From RGIG529 sp050950425 (lineage in GTDB: Bacteria > Bacillota > Clostridia > Oscillospirales > Oscillospiraceae), in assembly GCA_050950425.1 (NCBI GenBank), contig JBMNHO010000002.1:248001-312000 (forward strand): a stretch of 64,000 nt of DNA, read 5' to 3'. This document shows, in pieces, positions 9,021-17,727 of the stretch; the stretch's first letter is position 1, and the number at the start of each line of letters is the position of its first letter. Below the pieces are notes generated by a model. It was given only the letters and a program-made list of their open reading frames with translations, did not search any database and had not been told where the DNA came from. Made by a program: the position numbers and the translations under genes.

Positions 9021-11711
9021 ATGAACTATTATGATAAGGAAAAGCAACAAGTGCTGGATGTATTCGAGGTTGATCCTGAAATAGGGGCAACTTTGTCTCA
9101 AGTGGAGCAACGCTTGGCGGAATACGGGAAAAACGAATTGGCTGTGCAAAAGAAAAGCAGCCTGGTCAAGCGGATTATATTTCAACTCAAAGATGTTTCC
9201 ATCATTGTTTTGCTCGTTGCGACTCTTCTTTCTTTCGCACTCGCCATCCACCATGGATCCGGCCTGATCGAGCCTATGGTTATCCTTGTGGTGGTTATTC
9301 TGAACGTCGTTTTGGCCATTACACAAGAGGGGAAGGCGGAAAAGGCGCTGAGCGCTTTGGCGGAGATGAATGCGCCCACCTGTATTGTGCTGCGGGAAGG
9401 TTCCAAAAAAAACATTGACACAAGTGAGCTTGTTCCCGGGGATATCATTGTGCTGGAGACTGGGGATGTGGTTCCCGCTGACGCCCGGCTTTTAGAAACC
9501 ACCGGCCTTTTTTCCGATGAATCCGCCCTCACCGGAGAAAGCGAAGCTTCTGAAAAAGATTCGCAGGCCATATTTCCGGAGGGATGCGGCATTGGAGACC
9601 AAAGCAACATGGTGTTTTCGGGCTGTATCATAACGGCCGGGCATGGGGTGGCCGTTGTAACTGCCATCGGTATGAACACCGAGATGGGTAAGATCGCGGA
9701 ACATCTGAACGAGGGCAAGCTGGTAAAGACTCCTTTGCAGCACAGGTTGGATTCTCTGGGCAAAACCATCAGCTGGATCGCTCTTGCTTCGGCATTTTTC
9801 CTTTTGGCGGTTGGGCTGCGTGGCGGCACTGATTTGGGCACTATGATGATGGTCGCCATATCGCTGGCGGTTGCCGCTGTACCGGAGACGCTGTCTTTAA
9901 TTGTAACATTATCCTTGACCAACGGCGTCCAGAAGATGGTGACCAAAAATGCATTGATACGAAAGCTCCAAGCGGTGGAAACCTTAGGGAACACTTCTGT
10001 TATTTGCTCCGATAAAACAGGAACTTTGACTCAAAACCGTATGACAGTAAAAAAACTGTACATATGCGGGGATGAAGCTTTTGATGCAGACAGCGATTTT
10101 AATGAAGCGCAGAAGCAGCTGCTTATTCTGCTGGCTATGTGTAGCAACGCCACGGTAGAAACAGACGAACAGGGCGTAAAGCAATATATTGGTGACGCTA
10201 CCGAATCTGCAATCATTCGTCTTTTCGATCAAAAAGGATATAGCCGGGTTGAAATGGATGAGGAGTACCCGAAGGTTTTTGAAATTCCGTTTTCTTCCGA
10301 GCGAAAACGCATGACAGTGGTGGTGCAAGCAGGAGACAAGGGATGGATTGTTGTTTCAAAAGGAGCCATAGAGAGGCTCCCCCTTGCCAAGATATCTGAA
10401 TCTGTCGCTACAAAGACGCAGGAGGTTCACAACCTGTTCGCTGAAAATGCTTTGCGGGTCATCGGGGTGGGGTATAAATATATCGAGGAGCTGCCTGAAG
10501 AAGAGAATCTGGAACTGCTGGAAAGGGACTTAACTTTGCTTGGGCTGGTTGGTTTGATTGACCCGCCGCGCCCGGAAGTGGCGGCTGCAATTCAAAAGGC
10601 AAAGGCAGCCGGCATACGCACCGTTATGATCACCGGCGACCACGCTGCCACGGCGGGAGCGATTGCCAGAGAAATAGGCATTTTGGAGGAAGGTCAGAAG
10701 GTACTCACCGGAACAGAGCTGGCACAGATGCCGGAGCAGGAGCTTCACGACACCGTGAGAAGCTACTCCGTCTATGCAAGGGTTTCGCCGGAGGATAAAA
10801 TAAGAATCGTAAAGGCATGGCAGGCAAATGACGAAGTGGTTGCCATGACCGGAGATGGTGTCAACGACGCGCCTGCGCTCAGAGCTGCCGATGTTGGTGT
10901 TGCTATGGGGAAAACAGGAACCGAGGTTGCCAAAAGCACGTCCGACATGATTTTGACCGACGACAACTTTACAACGATTGTAGAAGCAGTGGATGTTGGA
11001 CGCAATACGTATGAAAACATCCGCAAAACCATTCATTTTTTGCTGGTATGCAACTTCAGCGAGATTGTGATTATGCTTTTTGCCCAGATAGCCGGATGGG
11101 GGATCGTGCTTACACCGGTTCTGCTGCTGCTCATCAACTTGCTTGGAGACGGGATTCCGGGCTTACAGTTGGCACGGGAAGTATCAGATGAAAACCTTAT
11201 GAATCAAAAGCCGATAAGACGCGACGACGGCTTCTTTAAGGGGGAGCTTATTTATAAGATCCTGCGTCAAACGGTGGCCTGTTCGGTTGTGTCTTTGCTG
11301 GCCTACTATTTAGGCGCATTTGTCGCGATGTCCGGAACAATACCAAATTCCGCGGCCATTGGACAAACAATGGCATTTCTAACAGTTGGCTGGACTTCTA
11401 TATTACATGTGTTCCATGTGCGTACCAAAAAGTCGGTTTTTAAAAGAAACCTTCATAGCAACAAGCCGCTTGTGCTCAGCGCTGTTATCATGATCTGTAC
11501 CTTTGCCTTGATTGTTGTGACTCCCGTTAGAACCCTGTTTGGATTGTCTTACATAGGGATTGGTCATTGGGCTGCTGTCGTCGGTTTGACAATTGTCCCG
11601 ACTTTTGTAAGGGAAATTGACAGAATGGTCTACAACCATCCGCAAGTTGTGAAGTACCGCAATCAACGCAAAGCAGATGCCAAACATGCGATGGAAAAAC
11701 CGAAGGATTGA
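9021..11711 (+). CDS. Type II P-type ATPase, Ca2+-ATPase-like cation pump
   Basis: An 896-residue pump from the ATG at 9021 (ribosome site AAAGGATGAGG). Motifs in order are the actuator TGES at 171-174, the phosphorylation motif DKTGTLT with Asp331, KGAIE in the nucleotide domain, TGDHAATA, and MTGDGVNDAPAL. The late membrane helices keep acidic and amide residues (CNFSEIV; INLLGDGIPGL) like the Ca2+ ligands of SERCA. M4 reads VPETLSLIV where canonical Ca2+ pumps have PEGLP, so the Glu of that motif is one place displaced and the exact ion is uncertain. It is likely a calcium or other divalent-cation exporter working with the HdeD-like protein. Confidence 0.92.
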   Translation: MNYYDKEKQQVLDVFEVDPEIGATLSQVEQRLAEYGKNELAVQKKSSLVKRIIFQLKDVSIIVLLVATLLSFALAIHHGSGLIEPMVILVVVILNVVLAITQEGKAEKALSALAEMNAPTCIVLREGSKKNIDTSELVPGDIIVLETGDVVPADARLLETTGLFSDESALTGESEASEKDSQAIFPEGCGIGDQSNMVFSGCIITAGHGVAVVTAIGMNTEMGKIAEHLNEGKLVKTPLQHRLDSLGKTISWIALASAFFLLAVGLRGGTDLGTMMMVAISLAVAAVPETLSLIVTLSLTNGVQKMVTKNALIRKLQAVETLGNTSVICSDKTGTLTQNRMTVKKLYICGDEAFDADSDFNEAQKQLLILLAMCSNATVETDEQGVKQYIGDATESAIIRLFDQKGYSRVEMDEEYPKVFEIPFSSERKRMTVVVQAGDKGWIVVSKGAIERLPLAKISESVATKTQEVHNLFAENALRVIGVGYKYIEELPEEENLELLERDLTLLGLVGLIDPPRPEVAAAIQKAKAAGIRTVMITGDHAATAGAIAREIGILEEGQKVLTGTELAQMPEQELHDTVRSYSVYARVSPEDKIRIVKAWQANDEVVAMTGDGVNDAPALRAADVGVAMGKTGTEVAKSTSDMILTDDNFTTIVEAVDVGRNTYENIRKTIHFLLVCNFSEIVIMLFAQIAGWGIVLTPVLLLLINLLGDGIPGLQLAREVSDENLMNQKPIRRDDGFFKGELIYKILRQTVACSVVSLLAYYLGAFVAMSGTIPNSAAIGQTMAFLTVGWTSILHVFHVRTKKSVFKRNLHSNKPLVLSAVIMICTFALIVVTPVRTLFGLSYIGIGHWAAVVGLTIVPTFVREIDRMVYNHPQVVKYRNQRKADAKHAMEKPKD

Positions 11712-11730
11712 TTCAAACGTTTGAGAAAAT

Positions 11731-11768
11731 GCAGGGCGCCGGGGAAAGAGGAGAAACCGGCGCCCTGC
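11731..11768 (+). terminator. Terminator of the HdeD/ATPase operon
   Basis: A perfect 12-bp stem (GCAGGGCGCCGG at 11731-11742 with 11757-11768) around a 14-base purine loop, 19 bases after the ATPase stop. It is followed by a weak T-rich stretch. Confidence 0.75.
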
Positions 11769-11824
11769 GCTTATTAAGTTCCCTGGTCATCCAAAACATC
11801 CTTCTTTCTATGTCACAATGGCAG

Positions 11825-11956
11825 TCATGAATAAGGCTTGTCCAGTGCGTCAATGACCGTCAATACATCACATAGATTGATTTCCGTGTCCATGTTCATA
11901 CGGTGTATGCGGTGGATCGTTTCAGCCGCCGTTTTGACGCCATCTTTCTTCACCAT
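11825..11956 (-). CDS. Small protein of unknown function
   Basis: A 43-residue frame, MVKKDGVKTAAETIHRIHRM, then INLCDVLTVIDALDKPYS, from the ATG at 11956. The frame is open further upstream to a TAA and encodes a basic stretch (GERRRQARKLEN), so the true start could be earlier. The sequence looks helical and protein-like, but the ribosome site is weak (AAGGAAAC). I do not recognise the family. Confidence 0.4.
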   Translation of the reverse strand: MVKKDGVKTAAETIHRIHRMNMDTEINLCDVLTVIDALDKPYS

Positions 11957-12073
11957 GTTTTCAAGTTTCCTTGCTTGCCGCCTCCGCTCTCCCCTGTTCC
12001 CCCGCAGTGCGTTTTAAATCAATTGACATATTTTACTCTCTTCCGGTTATCCTACTGTTTGAGGTGATACACT

Positions 12074-12205
12074 ATGGCCAAACAAGGTATGAAGCGTCCC
12101 GGAGCAACCCACATGAAGCCGAAGAACGAAGAACCCCCAGTGCCTGAGCTTCAGGGCGCGGCCAAACACACCAAAAAGAAATCAAAACCGATCACTGAAA
12201 AGTAA
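12074..12205 (+). CDS. Small basic protein of unknown function
   Basis: A 43-residue Lys/Pro-rich protein (MAKQGMKRPGATHMKPKNEE, ending KKKSKPITEK). GAGGTGATACACT precedes the ATG and an intrinsic terminator follows 8 bases after the stop, so it is a compact stand-alone gene. Similar short basic proteins occur in Clostridia, in my recollection, but no function is known to me. It lacks membrane segments and Cys residues. Confidence 0.6.
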   Translation: MAKQGMKRPGATHMKPKNEEPPVPELQGAAKHTKKKSKPITEK

Positions 12206-12213
12206 TCCTCTCG

Positions 12214-12239
12214 GGCGGCTGTATATAGCCGCCTTTTTT
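12214..12239 (+). terminator. Intrinsic terminator of the small basic protein gene
   Basis: GGCGGCT (12214-12220) pairs with AGCCGCC (12227-12233), followed by six T residues. Confidence 0.85.
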
Positions 12240-12558
12240 ACTGTCCAGCTTGGGGTATGTACTCCTGCCCTGCGCCTATCCGCTCTGTCCCCCCGGCACG
12301 AGGATAATCCGCCCGTCGCAATCCGGATAGAGGTAACGATCGTTAAGCTGCATACTCGGCACCGCCGCTGAATAGGCTGAACCGGCCGCAAAGCTGGCAG
12401 ACGTATCGATTCACTTTTGTGCCCCTCCGCTTCCTGTTGTTCTCCCACTTCCCCCCTATCACGCATTTTGCTTCCTCCCTTTCTCGGCAGGAGGCATCCT
12501 TGTCCTCCTATGCTTGTCCGCCTAAGGCCCCCTCTACGGGGGGGCGAAGGGTCGCTGA
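12240..12558. other. Gap with no convincing gene
   Basis: On the minus strand, short frames with protein-like stretches occur (MQLNDRYLYPDCDGR near 12352; a CxxC-containing NRYVCQLCGRF nearby in another frame). They are cut by stops and lack ribosome sites. The stretch may hold a decayed small gene. No RNA gene or repeat was seen. Confidence 0.3.
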
Positions 12559-12744
12559 TCACTCACTTCTCCGTGCGGCTGCGGAAAGGTGTATCTGCGC
12601 CGTTGCGGCGATCTCTTTCAATATCCGCTGCACTTCCTCTTTGGTCTTCCCGGCACAATAATTATCAGCAATTTTGATTCTCGTGTTCCCAATTTTAAAT
12701 TCTCGTACAATGTGGGGGTTTTCCTCTAGGCTGGACCTTTTCAC
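12559..12744 (-). CDS. Small recombinase-associated protein
   Basis: A 61-residue protein from the GTG at 12744, preceded by AAAGGGAGGTGG. The sequence carries REFKIGNTRIKIADNYC and KTKEEVQRILKEIA. Small proteins of the form EFKxGxTxVxVxxxYC...KTxEExxxIL are typical companions of large serine recombinases in Clostridia, as I remember the family. This one is divergent from the recombinase at 13.3 kb. Its exact role is unknown; a DNA-binding or directionality role would be speculation. Confidence 0.6.
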   Translation of the reverse strand: MKRSSLEENPHIVREFKIGNTRIKIADNYCAGKTKEEVQRILKEIAATAQIHLSAAARRSE

Positions 12745-13142
12745 GCACACCACCTCCCTTTGCACTTTACGCAAAGCACCGCACGTCCTATGCCCCCTTG
12801 TGTTTGACAAAACAGACACCTCCGCAGGGGCCAAGACAGATCAAACAATAGGCAACACGCCGTTTCTGTTGTTTTGAGTAACCTGCCTTGCCTGACTTAG
12901 CGTTCCGGCGGGGTAAGTTTATTTCCCATAGGGCGTTTCTTTCCTCTTCTGTGTGCCGGTTTTTTGCTTATGTGTCTCCTCCCTCTCCGCCCGTAGCAGG
13001 CCGTCCACCGTGCAGCCCGACAGTTCTGCCGGATACAAAAGCTTATCTGCCTGCGGCAAGGATTCGCTTAAGAAGAACAGAAACAGCGCCCATCCTTGCC
13101 ACGGAGGATGGGCGTGACGTTAGCCGGGATTTGGAGCGCCTG

Positions 13143-13307
13143 ATGAATCAGCTGGAAGACGGCGGCGATTTCGCGTTTGACGATGTCCTCCTTGATACCA
13201 TCCATCCTGGCTCCTATGAAGCCATAGCCAAAAGCCACCAAGGTGAAAAACAAAAAGCGTTTCACCCCCAAAAAGCACTGGAAGGAGTGAAGCACCCATG
13301 GACATGA
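13143..13307 (+). CDS. Possible small protein overlapping the recombinase start
   Basis: A 54-residue frame (MNQLEDGGDFAFDDVLLDTI, then YEAIAKSHQGEKQKAF) with GGAGCG before the ATG. The frame is open upstream and may extend further, with a more protein-like stretch (EDGRDVSRDLERL). Its stop overlaps the recombinase start by 10 bases, suggesting translational coupling. I do not recognise it. Confidence 0.35.
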   Translation: MNQLEDGGDFAFDDVLLDTIHPGSYEAIAKSHQGEKQKAFHPQKALEGVKHPWT

Positions 13308-14932
13308 AACGCAACGCTCATGAGTTAGGAGACATGAATCACAAAACAAAAGAATACTGCTTATACTTGCGAAAATCCCGTGCCGATGCGGAAGCGGAGT
13401 CACGAGGCGAAGGCGAAACCCTTGCCCGGCACGAAAAGGCGCTGCTGGAACTTTCCAGCCGCCTTCAGCTCAATGTAACTGAAATATATCGAGAGATCGT
13501 TTCCGGAGAGACCATTGCCTCCCGGCCTGTTATGCAAAAGCTGCTTTCAGAAGTGGAACAAGGCCTGTGGGGCGGAATCCTCGTGATGGAAGTGGAGCGT
13601 CTCGCCCGTGGGGATACCATTGATCAAGGGATTGTTGCCCAAGCCTTTAAGTGTTCCAACACCCGCATCATTACGCCGCTCAAAACGTATGATCCGAACA
13701 ACGAATACGACGAAGAATATTTTGAATTTGGTTTGTTCATGAGCCGCCGTGAATACAAAACCATCAACCGCCGGCTGCAGCGCGGCCGAATCACGTCCGT
13801 AAAGGAAGGGAAATATGTCAGCAACAAAGCCCCTTATGGATACGAGCGTGTTAAACTGGCCAATGAGAAAGGCTGGACCCTGGAGCCGATGCCGGATGAA
13901 GCAGACACCATCCGCTTCATCTTCTCCCTCTACACAACGGGAGAAGCAACATCTGACGGGGATTTTAAACGGCTGGGCGTCTCTTTGATCGCCCGTCGCC
14001 TGAACATGCTCAAAGTGCCAACAAAAACCGGCGGAGCTTGGGTATCCTCCACGATCCGTGATATCCTGATCAACCCTGTTTACATTGGGAAAATTCGCTG
14101 GAACTGGAGACCGGCCGTCAAAAAAATAGTGGATGGAAACGTTTTCTTAGAACGCCCCCGTGCCTCGGCAGACGAATGCATTCTTGTCCAGGGGCGGCAT
14201 CCGGCGATTGTTCGGGAAGAGACATTCCAAATGGCGCAGGAAATAATATCAAAAAACTCACAGCGCCCCATCGGGGAAAGATACATGGTAAAAAACCCCC
14301 TTGCCGGCCTTGTTGTTTGCGGAAAGTGCGGCAGGCGCATGATTCGCCGCCCTTACAGCGGAAAAAAAACGGCGGATACGCTGATGTGCGCTGAACCAAC
14401 GTGTGATAACGTTTCCTGTGCCCTGCATTGTGTTGAGGAACGAGTCCTTTCCGGCCTTGGCGAGTGGCTTCACGAATATCGTTTGGAATGGGGGTCAGGC
14501 TCAAATAACATTACATCTCAAATGGAATATAAGCGAAAAGCGGCCAAGCGTCTGGAAGAGGAAATTACAACGATTGGAAGGCAGCTTGACAATATACATG
14601 ATTTGTTGGAACAGAGCGTGTATACAGCCGAAACATTTTTAGAGCGAACCCGCGTTTTAAACGAACGCATCCAAGTTGCCAAACAGGAGCTTTCTGAAAT
14701 TGAATCTGAAATCGCAGCCGAAAAAGCACGTGAGGTCGGCCGGCGCAACATTATCCCAAAAGTAGAGCATCTGCTTGCCGTCTATCGTGAATTGCCTGAT
14801 GCAAAAGCAAAAAACGATATGTTGAAAGGGGTTTTGGAAAAAGCGTTTTATAGTAAAACCCATCGTGCCCGCTGGCACGGATCGCCAGACGATTTTGAGC
14901 TGACGCTATATCCAAGGCTCCCCACCGTTTGA
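13298..14932 (+). CDS. Large serine recombinase (site-specific integrase)
   Basis: A 544-residue integrase of the large serine family. The catalytic domain opens with CLYLRKSRAD, which holds the nucleophilic Ser, and continues to VMEVERLARGD. The recombinase domain (about 190-300) includes NKAPYGYERV and INPVYIGKIRW. A zinc ribbon CGKCGRRM...C...C follows, then a coiled coil (about 405-480). Starts at 13298 (AAGGAG, 10 bases upstream) and 13334 are both possible. The stop is about 20 bases from the point where cotJC homology breaks off, which is where such integrase genes sit relative to their attachment site. Confidence 0.93.
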   Translation: MDMKRNAHELGDMNHKTKEYCLYLRKSRADAEAESRGEGETLARHEKALLELSSRLQLNVTEIYREIVSGETIASRPVMQKLLSEVEQGLWGGILVMEVERLARGDTIDQGIVAQAFKCSNTRIITPLKTYDPNNEYDEEYFEFGLFMSRREYKTINRRLQRGRITSVKEGKYVSNKAPYGYERVKLANEKGWTLEPMPDEADTIRFIFSLYTTGEATSDGDFKRLGVSLIARRLNMLKVPTKTGGAWVSSTIRDILINPVYIGKIRWNWRPAVKKIVDGNVFLERPRASADECILVQGRHPAIVREETFQMAQEIISKNSQRPIGERYMVKNPLAGLVVCGKCGRRMIRRPYSGKKTADTLMCAEPTCDNVSCALHCVEERVLSGLGEWLHEYRLEWGSGSNNITSQMEYKRKAAKRLEEEITTIGRQLDNIHDLLEQSVYTAETFLERTRVLNERIQVAKQELSEIESEIAAEKAREVGRRNIIPKVEHLLAVYRELPDAKAKNDMLKGVLEKAFYSKTHRARWHGSPDDFELTLYPRLPTV

Positions 14933-15148
14933 TTGATAACCTTGCGGAGCGGATTCTTCCGTTCCGATATCTGTTAACAGTCCCTTCAGTTCTGGGTATG
15001 GCATAGAATATCTTTGGCTCAAATACCGCAGGGATGCGCCCAGCTCCCCATCCGGCCCACCATATTGTGAGATGATAAAGGAAGCCAATTTTGCGTTTGG
15101 CCGTTTGATGTTGACTGGATACTGTAGTTTTTTCTCATAAATAAACAT
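14906..15148 (-). pseudogene. cotJC: 5' fragment of cotJC (spore-coat manganese catalase-like protein)
   Basis: The first about 65 residues match the CotJC N-terminus (MFIYEKKLQYPVNIKRPNAK, then QYGGPDGELGASLRYLSQRY and LLTDIGTEE). From residue 66 the frame runs into unrelated sequence (SAPQGYQ...) and stops at 14906, overlapping the recombinase 3' end. CotJC is normally about 190 residues, so roughly two thirds is missing and is not found elsewhere in the window. This is the expected product of integration inside cotJC. The ATG follows the cotJAB stop directly. Confidence 0.85.
14945..14965. other. Probable element/cotJC attachment junction
   Basis: Homology to cotJC ends around 14954, in the codons for GTEE, and only about 20 bases separate this from the recombinase stop. 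The crossover core should lie here. The partner junction with the rest of cotJC is not in the window. Confidence 0.5.
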
Positions 15149-15631
15149 CTACTTCACCGCCCCTTCCGCAAGCTCCCATGGCCAGGGATCATGCAGCCAG
15201 GTGTATTCCTTGGCGCTCGCAACGTCCGTCTGTAAAATGGGACCGTAAGTGGCAACATAGCGTTTCCGTCCGTCTCTTTCCAAAGCCACGTACTTTGTGT
15301 ACAGTTCAAACGCCTCTGTATCGCTGGGGTGTGTATCCAAATAGAGTCCCAAATCGACAAGCGCAAACTCCAAAGCCATCAGCTCGGCCAATGCTGTGTT
15401 GGGAAGCGGGTTTGGTGTGGTGGCGCAATGGAAGGGCAGGTTGAGCCCCGGAAAAAGCGTTCCGTTTTCAAGTCCCTCTTTTTGGTTGTATTTTGAGGAG
15501 CCTTCCTGCTGGAACGGAACATAAGGGACAGCAAGCGGTGCGCAGGAAGGCAAAGAACCCTGCTTGTCGCTGCAAGCTTGAGCGGGTTCGGTTATGTTCA
15601 CCATGTTGTTCATGGAGCTACTCGGAAGCAA
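15149..15631 (-). CDS. Fused CotJA-CotJB spore-coat protein
   Basis: A 160-residue protein that joins two normally separate coat proteins. Residues about 30-70 resemble CotJA (PLAVPYVPFQ, then GLENGTLFPGLNLPF). Residues about 78-155 resemble CotJB (ELMALEFALVDLGLYLDTHP, and the C-terminal WLHDPWPWEL). It sits directly before the cotJC fragment in the usual cotJABC order. The TTG at 15631 has an AGGGGG ribosome site; an ATG at 15613 is the alternative. In other Firmicutes these proteins are made in the mother cell and placed in the coat. Confidence 0.85.
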   Translation of the reverse strand: MLPSSSMNNMVNITEPAQACSDKQGSLPSCAPLAVPYVPFQQEGSSKYNQKEGLENGTLFPGLNLPFHCATTPNPLPNTALAELMALEFALVDLGLYLDTHPSDTEAFELYTKYVALERDGRKRYVATYGPILQTDVASAKEYTWLHDPWPWELAEGAVK

Positions 15632-15817
15632 TGTGATTCCCCCTTGTCAATCGATAAAAATAGGAGACAAGTCAGTCTCTATGGTTACTATATGCGAAGG
15701 GGCGCCAAAAGGAGCATGGCCTTGGGAGACGCGCCTTGCTGTTGGGGCTTGATGCAAATGGCGTTGTTCAGCGGGAAAGGCCGCATATGCGCTTTATCTT
15801 TTCCGATGCAGACAGAA

Positions 15818-15846
15818 TTGCCTCGATCAAACGAACATGTTATAAT
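15818..15846 (+). promoter_or_regulatory. Housekeeping promoter of the cca gene
   Basis: TTGCCT (15818-15823), a 17-base spacer and TATAAT (15841-15846), ending 33 bases before the ATG at 15880. Confidence 0.7.
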
Positions 15847-15879
15847 ATTCGGAATAAAAGCAAAGCGGGGTGTGTGCGT

Positions 15880-17154
15880 ATGGTACTGAATGTTCCGGGG
15901 TTTGTCCTGTTTGCGTTACAAAGGCTGGAGAAAGGCGGATTTCAGGGGTATTTGGTGGGCGGCTGTATTCGGGATGCCATAAGAGGCGTCACACCCTGCG
16001 ACTGGGATATTTGCACAGACGCCACACCGGAAGAGATTTTGCGCTGCTTCCATGACCAAGCAACGGTTTGTACGGGCGTGCGCCACGGAACCGTTGGCGT
16101 GGTTCTGGAGGGACAGCTGGTGGAGATTACAACTTTCCGATGGGACGGGAGCTACTCCGATGGGCGGCATCCGGATCAAGTGACATTTACAAAATCGTTG
16201 GAAACAGATTTAAGACGCAGGGACTTTACCATCAATGCCATGGCGTATCATCCGGCCAAAGGGGTAATTGATTTCTTTGGGGGCCAGGCGGATTTGTGCG
16301 CAGGCATCATCCGCTGCGTTGGCGATGCGCGGGAGCGGTTTGCGGAGGATGCGCTGCGCATTGTGAGAGGACTTCGTTTTTCGTCCGTGTTGGGGTTTTC
16401 TGTGGAGGACGCCACCGCCCAAGGGATGTACCAACAAAGAAGCGGGTTGACCGCCGTTTCCATGGAGCGCATTAGAGACGAATGGGAGAAAACCCTGCTG
16501 GGGGAGCATATTGGGAACGTTTTGCGTGGCTTTTCTCCGATTGTTGCGGCTTTGATTCCGGAGCTTCGAAATTGCTTGCCTCTGGGTAAGTTCCATGATA
16601 AACGTTTGACCGGGTGGAAGACCCTGACAAAGGCCGTTTCGGCTGCTCCCCACCGCAGAGCCGTTCGATGGGCGGTGCTGCTGCACCCCCTTGAGCGGGC
16701 GGAAAACGGAGAAGCAGTGGAAAACGTTCTGCGGCGGTTCTGTTATGGGAAAAAGGAGATCCAAACCATTTTTCGTTTGTTGCAAAACAGGAAGTTAAAG
16801 CTACGGCCTGAAATGCCCTGCGTCAAACAACTGTTGTATTTACTGGGAGAGCAAGGGGCTTTTGACCTGATCGGGATGAAAAAAGCGATTGCGGCAGCAA
16901 AGGAACGCACCGAAACGGTGGCGCTTTTGCAACAAACCGAAGATTTGGCCAAAGAGATGGTCGGCAGCGGGGAGTGCTATTCCCTTGACCGGCTGGCCGT
17001 AACAGGAGCAGATCTGATCCAGCTGGGGATCCCGGCGGGGCCAAGCATCGGGGTGATTTTGAAGAACGTGATGGCGCAGGTGCTGGACGGCCGTTTGGAA
17101 AACGACAAGGAAAACTTGCTCCGTTATGCAAAAGAAGTATTTTCTATGGATTGA
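15880..17154 (+). CDS. CCA tRNA nucleotidyltransferase / poly(A) polymerase family
   Basis: A 424-residue class II nucleotidyltransferase. The catalytic head has YLVGGCIRDAIRG and the metal-binding CDWDICTDA (DxD). RRDFTINAMAYHP and the neck motif EDALRIVRGLRFSS follow. This suits addition or repair of the 3' CCA of tRNAs in the cytoplasm; a poly(A) polymerase cannot be excluded by motif alone. The ATG at 15880 is chosen because it follows the promoter and is where conserved sequence begins. The longer open frame upstream is not protein-like. Confidence 0.9.
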   Translation: MVLNVPGFVLFALQRLEKGGFQGYLVGGCIRDAIRGVTPCDWDICTDATPEEILRCFHDQATVCTGVRHGTVGVVLEGQLVEITTFRWDGSYSDGRHPDQVTFTKSLETDLRRRDFTINAMAYHPAKGVIDFFGGQADLCAGIIRCVGDARERFAEDALRIVRGLRFSSVLGFSVEDATAQGMYQQRSGLTAVSMERIRDEWEKTLLGEHIGNVLRGFSPIVAALIPELRNCLPLGKFHDKRLTGWKTLTKAVSAAPHRRAVRWAVLLHPLERAENGEAVENVLRRFCYGKKEIQTIFRLLQNRKLKLRPEMPCVKQLLYLLGEQGAFDLIGMKKAIAAAKERTETVALLQQTEDLAKEMVGSGECYSLDRLAVTGADLIQLGIPAGPSIGVILKNVMAQVLDGRLENDKENLLRYAKEVFSMD

Positions 17155-17192
17155 TACCCACCCTTGACGGGGCAACGTGCAAAAGATAAAAA

Positions 17193-17226
17193 GGCGGGCT
17201 TATCATATGATAAGCCCGCCTTTTTT
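17193..17226. terminator. Bidirectional terminator between cca and ribH
   Basis: A perfect 28-base palindrome (17193-17220) with six T residues on its right and an A-rich run on its left. It therefore works for both convergent transcripts. Confidence 0.9.
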
Positions 17227-17252
17227 GGATCTGGCTATGGATACCGTGCGTT

Positions 17253-17717
17253 TTACAGGCACCGCAGCAGATTTGCCATTTCAATCGCCCCCAAAGCGCA
17301 GTCATATCCTTTGTTTCCGGCTTTTGTGCCGGCCCGTTCGATGGCCTGCTCAATGGTATCGGTGGTCAGCACACCAAACAGGACAGGGCAGCCGGTTTGC
17401 ATGCCTGCCGCGGCAATTCCTTTGGACACCTCGGCACAGACATGATCATAATGGGATGTGGAGCCCCGAATGACGGCGCCCAAGCAAATGACGGCATCAT
17501 ATTTTTCCCCGAGGGCCATTTTTTGGGCAACCATTGGAATTTCAAACGCGCCGGGCACCCAGGCAACTGTTATATCGGCCTCTTCCATTCCATGGCGCAG
17601 AAGCCCGTCTACGCAGCCGCTCAACAGCCTAGAGCTGATAAATTCATTAAAACGTCCAACGACAATGCCGATTTTCAGACCATCGGCAATCAATTTTCCT
17701 TCTATGGTGTTCATCAT
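17253..17717 (-). CDS. ribH: 6,7-dimethyl-8-ribityllumazine synthase
   Basis: 154 residues, the usual length. It condenses 5-amino-6-ribitylamino-uracil with 3,4-dihydroxybutanone 4-phosphate, the penultimate step to riboflavin, and usually assembles into a 60-mer capsid. Visible motifs are IGIVVGRFNEFIS, WVPGAFEIP, and GAVIRGSTSHYDHV with the proton-transfer His. It is the last gene of the leftward ribD-ribE-ribBA-ribH operon, 10 bases after ribBA. Confidence 0.96.
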   Translation of the reverse strand: MMNTIEGKLIADGLKIGIVVGRFNEFISSRLLSGCVDGLLRHGMEEADITVAWVPGAFEIPMVAQKMALGEKYDAVICLGAVIRGSTSHYDHVCAEVSKGIAAAGMQTGCPVLFGVLTTDTIEQAIERAGTKAGNKGYDCALGAIEMANLLRCL

Positions 17718-17727
17718 AATACGCCTC

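Noticed and set aside
12182..12562. Minus-strand frame of 126 codons
   Set aside because: Covers the terminator of the small basic protein gene and reads as low-complexity Arg/Gly sequence.
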